DNA from: DAHUYF01 sp035623985
GTDB lineage: Bacteria > Pseudomonadota > Alphaproteobacteria > ATCC43930 > CGMCC-115725
Length of the DNA: 64,000 bases
Direction of reading: 5' to 3'
Assembly (NCBI GenBank): GCA_035623985.1
Contig: DASPSJ010000114.1
Span: 62,001-126,000 of the forward strand
Below, piece after piece: positions 1 through 7,583 of the stretch (within the stretch, counting starts at the first letter, position 1; each line of letters begins with the position of its first letter). The notes below the pieces were generated by a model, which did not search any database, was not told where the DNA came from, and saw nothing but the letters and a program-made list of their open reading frames with translations. The translations under genes were made by a program, and so were the position numbers.

Positions 1-1028
1 TCGCCGAGATAGAAACGGATCATCGCCGGCACATAAGGGTAGATCGACTTGTCGTCGGCGACGCCGACGCCAACGCCGTTCGCCAGCGTCACGTTGCCGG
101 AGCGGTAGGCATTGAACAGCCCCGGCGTGCCGACCACGGAATCCGACCGGAAGGTCAGGGGATCGATGAAATCATCGTCGACGCGGCGGTAGATGACGTC
201 GACGCGCTTCGGCCCCTCGGTGGTGCGCATGTAGACGATGTTGTCGTCGACGAAGAGGTCGATGCCCTCGACGATCTCGATCCCCATCTCGTCGGCGAGG
301 AAGGAGTGCTCGTAATAGGCGCTGTTGTAGGAGCCGGGGGTCAACAGCGCGACGCGCGGCACGCCGGCGCAATTGGGCGGCGCCACCGATTGCAGCGTCT
401 CCAGCAAATCCTCGGGATAGTGCGACACCGAGGCGACGCGATGGCGGGCGAAGAGATCGGGAAAGAGCCGCATCATCGCCTCGCGGTTCTCCAGCATGTA
501 GGAGACGCCCGAGGGCGTGCGGCAATTGTCCTCCAGCACGGTGAAGTCGCGCGGGCCCAGCCGCACCAGATCGATGCCGGCGACGTGGGTGTAGACGCCT
601 TGCGCCGGCTCGAAATCCTGCATCTCCGGCCGGAAGCCTTCGTTGTGCAGCACCAGCTCGGGCGGGATGAGACCGGCGCGCAGGATCTGGCGCCCGTGAT
701 AGACGTCGCGCAGGAAGTCGTTGAGCGCGCGCACGCGCTGGCGCAGGCCGCGCGACACCAGCTCCCATTCCGCGGCGTCGAGCACGCGCGGAATGATGTC
801 GAAGGGAATGAGCCGCTCGGGATCGCCGCCCTCGGCATAGACGGCAAAGGTGATGCCGATGCGGCGGAACAGCAACTCCGCCTCCCGCCGCTTCAGCGAC
901 AGCGCTTCGGCCGGCGTCTCGGCGATCCACCGCTGAATCCCTTGGTATTGCGCGCGGCAATCCGCCGCCGCCCCCATCTCGTCGAACGGAAGCGCCGTGC
1001 CTATGGTCTCGACTGCCGTCAGGCTCAC
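1..1028 (-). CDS. circularly permuted ATP-grasp protein, 3' end outside window
   Basis: The gene runs leftward and off the window edge, with 342 codons visible. I read the start as GTG at 1028. The protein shows the conserved blocks of the circularly permuted ATP-grasp family (old DUF404/DUF407): VYHGRQILRAGLIP, LRLGPRDF-like text (VRLGPRDFTVLEDN), CRTPSGVSYMLENR, LTPGSYNSAYYEH, DVIYRRVDDDFIDPL and, at the edge, GVADDKSIYPYVPAMIRFYL. Family members are usually about 470-490 residues, so roughly the last quarter is missing. They commonly sit beside an alpha-E (DUF403) gene and a transglutaminase-like gene and are thought to join an amino-acid or peptide substrate; those neighbours would lie left of this window. 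Family assignment is firm, substrate unknown. Confidence 0.85.
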   Translation of the reverse strand, partial: MSLTAVETIGTALPFDEMGAAADCRAQYQGIQRWIAETPAEALSLKRREAELLFRRIGITFAVYAEGGDPERLIPFDIIPRVLDAAEWELVSRGLRQRVRALNDFLRDVYHGRQILRAGLIPPELVLHNEGFRPEMQDFEPAQGVYTHVAGIDLVRLGPRDFTVLEDNCRTPSGVSYMLENREAMMRLFPDLFARHRVASVSHYPEDLLETLQSVAPPNCAGVPRVALLTPGSYNSAYYEHSFLADEMGIEIVEGIDLFVDDNIVYMRTTEGPKRVDVIYRRVDDDFIDPLTFRSDSVVGTPGLFNAYRSGNVTLANGVGVGVADDKSIYPYVPAMIRFYLG

Positions 1029-1314
1029 GATCGTTCCCGGCCCTCCGCCCGATTTGCGCCGCCGCACCATGCCGGCTGCAAACCCCGGGCCAATCCCCCG
1101 GGATCGCGGAGAAGCGCCTGTAGACGCTGAATTTCCCCACCTCGGCACGCACGTGCCGCGGGCATGGCGCAAAGGCATACCCGCGTGGGCTGATTAAACA
1201 ACAGGCAATTTTGCCGGCAACGGCGGTCTGCGCCAAGTTAAATCGCGGCAGCCCGCTGGCATGGCCTTTGCGTTGCGGACAAGAGCCGCGCAGCAACAGG
1301 CGGGTTGCTTTGCC
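1029..1314. promoter_or_regulatory. divergent intergenic region
   Basis: This stretch separates the leftward ATP-grasp gene from the rightward response regulator gene and must carry promoters for both. I see no clear -35/-10 pair or T-tract hairpin. An in-frame ATG at 1261 could extend the regulator by 18 residues, but that extension does not resemble the receiver family. Confidence 0.3.
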
Positions 1315-1698
1315 GTGAAACCGAAGCATGTGCTGGTGGTCGACGATGATCCCGCGATCCTGGAGGTCATCGAGCGCGCGCTGGCCGCGGCGAATTTCCG
1401 CGTCAGCAAGGCGCGCCGCGTCTCCATTGCGCGCGATGTCCTCATGCGCCAGACGATCGACCTCGTGATTACCGATGCGCGCATTCCCGGCGAAACCGGG
1501 CTGCGTCTCGCCGAGACCGCCCGGGAGCTTGGCATCGCCCTGATCGTCATGAGCGGCGACCCCGAATGGGCGGCCGAACACGGCATGGATCCCGAGCAAT
1601 ATCTCGCCAAGCCCTTCGACCTGCGGGAATTACTGCAGCTCGTGCACGCCTCGCTTGAAGCCGGCGGCAGCTTGGCCGGCATCCGCCACGATTGCTGA
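1315..1698 (+). CDS. single-domain response regulator (CheY-like receiver)
   Basis: A stand-alone receiver domain of 127 residues if translation begins at the GTG at 1315. The acidic cluster is at residues 10-12 (VVDDDP), the phospho-accepting Asp at residue 54 (VITDARIPGE), the switch Ser at residue 80 (VMSGD) and the invariant Lys at residue 99 (LAKPF). These spacings match CheY-type proteins, which is why I prefer this start over the ATG at 1261. There is no output domain, so it must act by protein contact or phosphotransfer. No histidine kinase gene is nearby, so its partner lies elsewhere. Confidence 0.85.
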   Translation: MKPKHVLVVDDDPAILEVIERALAAANFRVSKARRVSIARDVLMRQTIDLVITDARIPGETGLRLAETARELGIALIVMSGDPEWAAEHGMDPEQYLAKPFDLRELLQLVHASLEAGGSLAGIRHDC

Positions 1699-1779
1699 CC
1701 TCGCGCCGGCCCGGCTTGCGCTTCCGGCGGCTTTCGGCCTACATTTGCTGCGGCGCAGCATGATCGGGGCGAAGTCGGC

Positions 1780-1977
1780 ATGTCGGCGGCGATGCGAGTG
1801 GTCTATGTCGGTCCGGAGGCGGTTTTCCACGGCTTGGAGGGGCGGCTGGTGACGGCGGAGGACCGCGCCACGGGCGCGCCACGCCTGCTGTTTCAGCCGG
1901 AATGCGCCGGGATCATGGCCTTGCCCTGCGAGGCCGAGCATGTCCGCCTCGTCGAGCCGCCGGAGATCCTCCGCTGA
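1780..1977 (+). CDS. small hypothetical protein
   Basis: A 65-residue reading frame beginning MSAAMRVVYVGPEAVF and ending VRLVEPPEILR. Its composition is protein-like, with alternating hydrophobic residues and no low-complexity tract, and it fills part of an otherwise empty 480-bp gap between the response regulator and cbpA. I recognise no family. A second possible start is the Met at residue 5. It could be a real small protein or chance. The rest of the gap (1978-2179) holds nothing I can name. Confidence 0.4.
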   Translation: MSAAMRVVYVGPEAVFHGLEGRLVTAEDRATGAPRLLFQPECAGIMALPCEAEHVRLVEPPEILR

Positions 1978-2179
1978 GCCTCGATCGTTTGGCCGCGGCG
2001 CCCGTTTTTGCCATGCCGCTTTTGCCTATCCTTTGGGCATATCAGATCAGGCATGATCATTTTATCGGCTGCCTTCTCCAGCCGTCTTTGATTTCATAAC
2101 CTCGTGCTCGCCTGCCCATGGCTTGGCAGTGGGCATGCCTGCTCCTATATCGCGGGAATTCACGAGGCCCCTCATACCC

Positions 2180-3097
2180 ATGGCTGCGCGCAATCCCTAC
2201 GAAGTGCTGGGCGTCAAGAAAGAGGCGAGCGAGGACGAGATCCGCGCCGCCTACCGCAAGCTTGCCAAGAAGCACCATCCCGATCTCAACCCCGGCAACA
2301 AGGCGGCGGAGGCGCGCTTCAAAGAGATCGCCTCGGCCTATGACCTGCTCTCCGACAAGGACAAGCGCGCCCGCTTCGATCGCGGCGAAATCGACGCCAG
2401 CGGCGCCGAGCGGCCGGAACACGCCTATTCCCGCTATCGCGGCTTCGCCGAGGGCGCGCCGGGCGAGCGCTACGAGTTCCATTCCGCCGAGGGCCTGGCG
2501 CCGGAGGATCTCGACGATCTCTTCGGCATGTTCCGCCGCGGCGGCGGCGGCACCGTCCGCATGCGCGGCGCCGATCTGCCCTTCGCGCTGACCATCGATT
2601 TCCTGACCTCCGTCAACGGCGCGCGCCAGCGTCTGTCGCTGGCGCCGGACCGAAGCCTCGAGGTGACGATTCCCGCCGGCGTGCGCGACGGGCAGATCCT
2701 GCGTCTTCAGGGGCAGGGGGCGCCCGGTCTCAATGGCGGCCCGCCGGGCGATGCGCTGATCGCGATCCACGTGGCACTCCACCCGCTGTTTCGCCGCGAG
2801 GGCGACGACATCCATCTTGAGCTGCCGGTGAGCCTCTCCGAAGCGGTGCTGGGCGGGAAGGTGATGGTGCCGACGGCCTCGGGCGCCGTCAGCATGACCG
2901 TCCCCGCCAACGCCAATACCGGCCAGGTGATGCGGCTCAAGGGCAAGGGCGCGCCGCGCCCCGATGGCACGCGCGGCGACCAGTATGTCAGCTTGAAGGT
3001 GGTGCTGCCCGAAGGCGGCGATGCGGAACTCGCGCGCTTCCTGCGCGATTGGGCGCCGAAGCACCCCTATGATCCGCGCCGGGGGATGATGCCATGA
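2180..3097 (+). CDS. cbpA: DnaJ-class co-chaperone, CbpA-like
   Basis: A 305-residue type II J-protein. The J domain occupies about residues 1-70 (NPYEVLGVKKEASEDEIR, with HPD in KKHHPDLNPG). A short Gly-rich linker (FRRGGGGT) follows, then the two beta-sandwich substrate-binding domains (VTIPAGVRDGQILRLQGQG and VTVP-like text near residue 245). It lacks the four CxxCxGxG zinc repeats of DnaJ itself, which places it with CbpA. The ATG at 2180 begins directly with the J domain; an in-frame Met at 2123 would add an unlikely leader. Its stop overlaps the next gene, a CbpM-type modulator, confirming the assignment. It stimulates DnaK ATPase activity on unfolded clients. Confidence 0.92.
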   Translation: MAARNPYEVLGVKKEASEDEIRAAYRKLAKKHHPDLNPGNKAAEARFKEIASAYDLLSDKDKRARFDRGEIDASGAERPEHAYSRYRGFAEGAPGERYEFHSAEGLAPEDLDDLFGMFRRGGGGTVRMRGADLPFALTIDFLTSVNGARQRLSLAPDRSLEVTIPAGVRDGQILRLQGQGAPGLNGGPPGDALIAIHVALHPLFRREGDDIHLELPVSLSEAVLGGKVMVPTASGAVSMTVPANANTGQVMRLKGKGAPRPDGTRGDQYVSLKVVLPEGGDAELARFLRDWAPKHPYDPRRGMMP

Positions 3098-3435
3098 TGA
3101 GCTTCGATGCGGTGATCCGCCTCATGGGCGATCTCGGCGACGACGAATTGCGGCATTGGATCGCCGAAAGCTGGGTGCGGCCGGAAAGCCGCGCCGAGGG
3201 CTATGTCTTTCACGAGGTCGATGTAGCGCGGGTGCGGCTCATCCGCGAGCTGCGCTATGATCTCGCCATCGACGAGGGGGCGCTGCCGGTGGTGCTGCAT
3301 CTCCTCGATCAGGTCTATGCCTTGCGCCGCCGGTTGCGGCAGCTCGGCGAGGCCATCGGGACCCAGCCGGAAGAGGTCCGCGCGGCGCTGATGGGCAAGC
3401 TCGGTCCGGGAAAATCCGTGCTCGACGACCTCTGA
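3094..3435 (+). CDS. cbpM: chaperone modulator CbpM
   Basis: A 113-residue protein overlapping cbpA by the 4-bp ATGA, so the two are translationally coupled. It has the CbpM layout: a MerR-like N-terminal helical part (LRHWIAESWVRPE, then VFHEVDVARVRLIRELRYDL) followed by a helix (LPVVLHLLDQVYALRRRLRQL). CbpM binds the J domain of CbpA and blocks its DnaK interaction. The pairing with cbpA is typical of proteobacteria. Confidence 0.88.
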   Translation: MMSFDAVIRLMGDLGDDELRHWIAESWVRPESRAEGYVFHEVDVARVRLIRELRYDLAIDEGALPVVLHLLDQVYALRRRLRQLGEAIGTQPEEVRAALMGKLGPGKSVLDDL

Positions 3436-3577
3436 CCGCCGTTTCGTCGCCGCGCGGCCGGCCTGGGCGTGACAGGTGTAACTTGCAATGCACATCATAG
3501 AAACTTGCGTCCATTGCTGTTAAAGATTTCGCCGGGCAGCCCTGCGGCGTGAGAGGAGAAGCAAGGCAGCCGGTCGC

Positions 3578-4723
3578 ATGGAGAAGCACCATAACAATTT
3601 CGATCTGATTCGCCTGATTGCGGCGATGCAGGTGGCTTACGTTCACCTGCTGCGCGATCTCAGGCTGCCGACCTTTGCCGCGGTCGACTGGCTGGCGGTG
3701 ATGTTTCCGGGCGTCGCCGTCTTCTTCGTGATCAGCGGATATCTCGTCACTAAATCCTTCACCGAGGGTGGCAACGCCGTTTGGCCGTACGTGCTCAAGC
3801 GGGCGCTGCGCATCTATCCCGGCTTGTGGATCAATTTCATCCTTATCCTGCCGCTCGTCTATTGGGCCGGGGCGCTGTCGCCGGCGGATGTGCTGAGCTG
3901 GAAGTTCCTGATCTTTCAGATCGGGCAGTTCATCTTCGGGGAGGAGGCCTATGGTCGAGTCTTCGCCGGCCCGATCTATCATTGGGGCCAATTCTATCCG
4001 GCTTATCCCAACCCCGCGTCTTGGACGATTCCGGTCGAGCTGGGATTTTACGTTCTGGTCCCGCTGACGCTCGGCGCGCTTGCAGGGCGACGGCGCGCCG
4101 TCGCCAACGGCCTCCTCCTCTGCATGATCGCCGTTTCCCTGGCGCTTGCCGTGCTCAGCGCACATTGGCTCGCGGTCGCGCCGCATTCGCTTGCGACCGG
4201 CGCGCTCGGCAACGGGCCGCTGCCGTATTTCTGGATGTTCCTGCTCGGCGCCGGGGCCTATCTCAATTGGGACCGGCTGCGCTCCTGGTTCGAGGGGCGG
4301 TTGGCGGCGTGGTTTGCGGTCTATTTCCTCGTCCAAGCGCTGTGCGTCGTCGGTTTCGATAGGCCCGATGTCGATTTCATCCATATCACCGCGCTCGCTG
4401 TCCTCAAGGTCGTGCTGCTCGCCGGCGTCGTCCTGGCCTTCGCTCACAGCTACAAGGGGTTGGCGAGCATCCTTCGCGGCAACGACTTCTCTTACGGTCT
4501 TTACCTCTACCACATGCCGCTCTTCTGGACGCTCATGGGCTTCGGCCTCGTCCAGCGTGCGTATCTCTGGCCGGTCTGCTTCGGCGGCGCCTTCGCGCTC
4601 GCCGCCCTCTCATGGTTCCTGATCGAGCGCAGGTGTCTGAGGCTGAAGCCTTCGTCCACGCGCAAGCTGCCAGAAGCTCCCGCCGCAACCGCGGCTGCGG
4701 CTGCGGCGGCACCGCCTGTGTAA
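3578..4723 (+). CDS. membrane acyltransferase, OafA/acyltransferase-3 family
   Basis: A 381-residue polytopic membrane protein. The N-terminus has the family hallmark: FDLIRLIAAMQVAYVH (motif RxxAx5H) followed by VFFVISGYLVTKSF. About ten hydrophobic segments follow, including FSYGLYLYHMPLFW near the end. Such enzymes transfer acyl groups, often acetyl, to sugars of surface polysaccharides from the periplasmic face. The last 20 residues form an Ala-rich tail that is probably cytoplasmic and unstructured. It is monocistronic, with a 142-bp upstream gap, and converges on the next gene. It might decorate the glycan encoded downstream, but the link is only by distance. Confidence 0.88.
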   Translation: MEKHHNNFDLIRLIAAMQVAYVHLLRDLRLPTFAAVDWLAVMFPGVAVFFVISGYLVTKSFTEGGNAVWPYVLKRALRIYPGLWINFILILPLVYWAGALSPADVLSWKFLIFQIGQFIFGEEAYGRVFAGPIYHWGQFYPAYPNPASWTIPVELGFYVLVPLTLGALAGRRRAVANGLLLCMIAVSLALAVLSAHWLAVAPHSLATGALGNGPLPYFWMFLLGAGAYLNWDRLRSWFEGRLAAWFAVYFLVQALCVVGFDRPDVDFIHITALAVLKVVLLAGVVLAFAHSYKGLASILRGNDFSYGLYLYHMPLFWTLMGFGLVQRAYLWPVCFGGAFALAALSWFLIERRCLRLKPSSTRKLPEAPAATAAAAAAAPPV

Positions 4724-4782
4724 GCTTCGATTAAATTGCCAGAACCTGGCGGACGCTAACGACGAAATCCCAAGGTACTGAC

Positions 4783-5685
4783 TTACTGAGGTGTGGGCGT
4801 ATTCCATCGACGGTTTATGCGAAACCAAAAGGCGCCTCCGTTATGCATTACCTCCGACAGATTTGGCTGTTCCCAGAGCCGGTTGAGCAGCGCATGCATC
4901 TCGGCATCCGATGTGCAGTAGCTGCACGGCAATTCAATGGTAAGCGCATCGCCGCCAAGCAGATAACAGGCTAATAAGTATTGTTCGTTGTAAAAACGGC
5001 TTAGCCAGGTCACGGGGTAATCCGCCGGAAGATGAATGTCATGCACTCCGACGGTCGTTCCGACGGCAAGCCTCGGCACAATATCGCAGAAAAAAACCGT
5101 GGCATCGCTGTTCTGAAATGAGCGATGGCTCCCGTCGAAGAAGATGAGATCTTCGGCCGTAAGTCCGCTGAACAATGCCAGATCAAGCTCCTGCAGCTCT
5201 TGCCTGACCATCTCGTCGCAAATCTCATCGATTTCCGCTTGCGGATGAGGGTCAATCGAGATAATGCGCGTACGCAGGTTGTGGTCGCGAATGGATCGTC
5301 GCGCAAACTTCGTGGAAATCCCGGAACCGATCTCGACGTAAAGGCGAGGATTGCGAGTCGCCAAAAAACTGTAGATCGCAACGGCATCGAGTGGTGGAAG
5401 GAAATCATTGATCCAAGACGGCTCTGCCGGGCTCGCCGCGCGAGCGTCGATTCGCGCCAGATAAGGAATCAGGGTCGCCATCTGCAAAAGCAGTTCTCGA
5501 TAGCGGGCGCGATTACGATCGATGAGACTTCGCACCGGCTGAGATTCCGGCCGGACTTTCGGGGAAATCGGGTAATCGACATGGATGAACTGGTAAGCGC
5601 CCGCCCGCCCGGTCCAAAAAGCATTGAACGCATTAAATACATTCGGTAGGCCGAACTTACGCCGAAGGAATGAAAGTAAAGGCAC
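4783..5685 (-). CDS. class I SAM-dependent methyltransferase-like protein
   Basis: A 300-residue protein with a Rossmann-type core. YVEIGSGISTKFA near residue 120 is motif I, IISIDPHPQAEIDE the acidic loop after strand 2, and LIFFDGSHRSFQNSD strand 4 with a catalytic-site Asp/His pattern as in the Methyltransf_24 or cephalosporin-hydroxylase-like group. VHDIHLPADYP follows. It is more AT-rich than its neighbours and stands alone between unrelated genes, which hints at separate acquisition. The acceptor is unknown; small-molecule or sugar O-methylation is plausible. Confidence 0.7.
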   Translation of the reverse strand: MPLLSFLRRKFGLPNVFNAFNAFWTGRAGAYQFIHVDYPISPKVRPESQPVRSLIDRNRARYRELLLQMATLIPYLARIDARAASPAEPSWINDFLPPLDAVAIYSFLATRNPRLYVEIGSGISTKFARRSIRDHNLRTRIISIDPHPQAEIDEICDEMVRQELQELDLALFSGLTAEDLIFFDGSHRSFQNSDATVFFCDIVPRLAVGTTVGVHDIHLPADYPVTWLSRFYNEQYLLACYLLGGDALTIELPCSYCTSDAEMHALLNRLWEQPNLSEVMHNGGAFWFRINRRWNTPTPQ

Positions 5686-6096
5686 CGACTATTGCTCCCG
5701 GACGGCCGTGATCCCGGTGAAGCAGTCTACCAGCAAGAAGGTTCGCTGGGCCGTCTAACCGGCATTCCTTTGGCAGAATTTTTGCGCGCGGATGAGCTTC
5801 CGTCATTCGCACGATATGGGCCATACCCAAAGCCCGGCATGCGCATCGCCGGTGCGATGGCGCGGTTGTGCCGGTAGAGGCAATGGCGTAGCCTCGATGA
5901 CGGAAAAGCGGCGCCTGCGGCGCTGCCGGCCTGCGGGGGATCGCATGCGTCTGCGAAGGCTTGTCGCTTCATCCGTCATTCCAGCCTTGGCCGAGCGGGC
6001 CGCCGCGGCCGAGAGCGCGGCGGTCAGGATCGGCCCGGCCCTGCGCGGCGGGCACCCCCACCCTCCGCTCGATCAGGGCAGTCGCCTGCGCGTCGC
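5686..6096. other. intergenic stretch without a recognised gene
   Basis: About 410 bp between the leftward methyltransferase gene and the CopD-like gene. Short open frames exist on both strands (for example 5692-5877), but none resembles a protein family and none has a convincing ribosome site. GC-rich imperfect inverted repeats lie around 5900-5930. It should contain promoters for both flanking genes. Confidence 0.4.
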
Positions 6097-6567
6097 ATGA
6101 GCGGCACGGTCATGATCGTCGGCCTGTTGCTGCACATCCTCGCGGCGGTGATCTGGGTCGGCGGCATGTTTTTCGCCCACCAGATGCTGCGCCCGGCGGC
6201 CGGGAAGCTCGACCCGGCGCAACGCCTGCCGCTCTGGCGCCGCGTCTTCCAGCGCTTCTTTCCCTGGGTCTGGGCCGCGGTGGCGACGCTGCTGCTCAGC
6301 GGCTATGGCATGGTGATCTGGGGCCTCGGCGGCTTCGCCCGTATCGGGCTCCATGTCCACATCATGCAGGCCATCGGCATCATCATGATGCTCGCCTTCG
6401 CGCATCTCTATTTCTCGCCCTGGGCGCGCTTTCGCCGCGCGGTCGATGCCGGCGACTTCGCCGCGGCGGCACCGCAGCTCGATCAGATCCGGCGGATCGT
6501 CACCTTCAACCTCGTGCTCGGGCTGATCGTCGTCGTCATCGGCGCCACGGGGCGTTACTGGGGATAG
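6097..6567 (+). CDS. CopD-like integral membrane protein
   Basis: A 156-residue protein with four hydrophobic segments. The first carries LHILAAVIWVGGMFFAH, typical of the CopD/DUF2269 membrane family, where the His and Trp lie in a conserved first helix. A basic loop (RRVFQRFFPWVW) precedes helix 2, and LHVHIMQAIGIIMM is in helix 3. CopD proteins are tied to copper uptake, but many short relatives have no shown role. It is 5 bp upstream of the GST-like gene and probably co-transcribed. Confidence 0.78.
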   Translation: MSGTVMIVGLLLHILAAVIWVGGMFFAHQMLRPAAGKLDPAQRLPLWRRVFQRFFPWVWAAVATLLLSGYGMVIWGLGGFARIGLHVHIMQAIGIIMMLAFAHLYFSPWARFRRAVDAGDFAAAAPQLDQIRRIVTFNLVLGLIVVVIGATGRYWG

Positions 6568-6572
6568 CCGGC

Positions 6573-7268
6573 ATGCTGGAACTCTACGATCTCGCCGGCG
6601 CCGAGGAAGACCGGCGTTTCAGCCCGTATTGCTGGCGCGCGCGCCTGGCGCTGGCGCATAAGGAATTGCCGGTGCGGACCCTCGCCTGGCGCTACAGCGA
6701 GAAGGAGCGCCTGGCGCCCTCAGGGCAGGGGCGGGTGCCGGTGCTGGTCGATAACGGCCGTTGGGTGGCGGATTCCTGGGCGATCGCCGCTTATCTCGAA
6801 CACACCTATCCCGAGCGTCCGCTGCTGTTCGGCGGCGATGCCGGCCGGGCGCTCAGCCGCTTCTACAACGACTGGGCCGACAGCGTGCTGAACCCCGGCC
6901 TGATCCGCTTTCTCCTGCTCGACATCTGGCGGCATGTGGCGCCACAGGACCGGGAGTATTTTCGCCGCTCGCGCGAGGAGCGCTTCGGCGCCAGCCTCGA
7001 GGCCTTTGTCGCTGACCGCGACCGCTACCTCGACGGCTTCCGCCAGAGTTTGGCGCCGTTGCGCCTCACCTTGCGGGCCCAGCCCTTTCTCGGCGGCGCG
7101 CGACCGCTTTACGCCGACTACATCGTCTTCGGCGGTTTTCAATGGGCACGCTGCGTCAGCGACTATGCGCTGCTCGCCGAGGATGACCCCGTGGCGGCAT
7201 GGCGCCAGCGCATGCTCGGGCTCTTCGACGGGCTCGCCGGCAAGGCCAAGGGCTATGCCGTCGCCTGA
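6573..7268 (+). CDS. glutathione S-transferase family protein
   Basis: A 231-residue protein. The thioredoxin-like N-terminal domain starts MLELYDLAGAEEDRRFSPYC, with the SPYCWRARLAL turn where the catalytic residue of GSTs sits, GQGRVPVLVDNGRWVADSWAI with the cis-Pro (VPVL), and the start of helix 3. The all-helical C-terminal domain follows from about residue 95. The ATG at 6573 gives the standard length. The family acts in the cytosol on electrophiles; the substrate cannot be predicted. Confidence 0.85.
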   Translation: MLELYDLAGAEEDRRFSPYCWRARLALAHKELPVRTLAWRYSEKERLAPSGQGRVPVLVDNGRWVADSWAIAAYLEHTYPERPLLFGGDAGRALSRFYNDWADSVLNPGLIRFLLLDIWRHVAPQDREYFRRSREERFGASLEAFVADRDRYLDGFRQSLAPLRLTLRAQPFLGGARPLYADYIVFGGFQWARCVSDYALLAEDDPVAAWRQRMLGLFDGLAGKAKGYAVA

Positions 7269-7364
7269 GCAATGCCTGCGACACTGCGCCGCAGGGACGA
7301 GCGGGCGGCGATGTCGGGCGGTAGGGGCGATTGCCCGCCAGATGCGGGCCTGCGAGACGGCGGG

Positions 7365-7496
7365 TCAGGCGCGAAGGGTCATCAATACCAACGAGGCGAT
7401 GACGACGCCGGCGGATTGTGCGCCGGCAGTGATTTGACCGAGCATAAGTCCACAGACCGTACTGGCGAGAGTAACGGCACCGAGCAACGCGCTCAT
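7365..7496 (-). CDS. 43-residue hydrophobic protein
   Basis: A very short leftward gene. The peptide begins MSALLGAVTLASTVCGLML and is hydrophobic almost to its end (VVIASLVLMTLRA), so it probably forms one long or two short membrane helices. The ATG at 7496 is preceded on its strand by GGAGG with a 9-base spacer, one of the best ribosome sites in the window, which is the main reason to believe it. It does not resemble any small membrane protein I know. It lies between the convergent GST-like gene and the end of the cox cluster. Confidence 0.55.
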   Translation of the reverse strand: MSALLGAVTLASTVCGLMLGQITAGAQSAGVVIASLVLMTLRA

Positions 7497-7583
7497 CGGG
7501 GTATGCCTCCGTCGGGTGCGTCGGGTCCAATTCCCGCCGCGTTTTCCCGACAACGCCGTTGCCCCGCAATTTATTCCGAGAGC

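Noticed and set aside
172..1599. A long minus-strand open frame spanning the left edge gene and the response regulator
   Set aside because: The ATP-grasp motifs lie in another frame of the same strand and the receiver motifs on the plus strand; this frame has neither.
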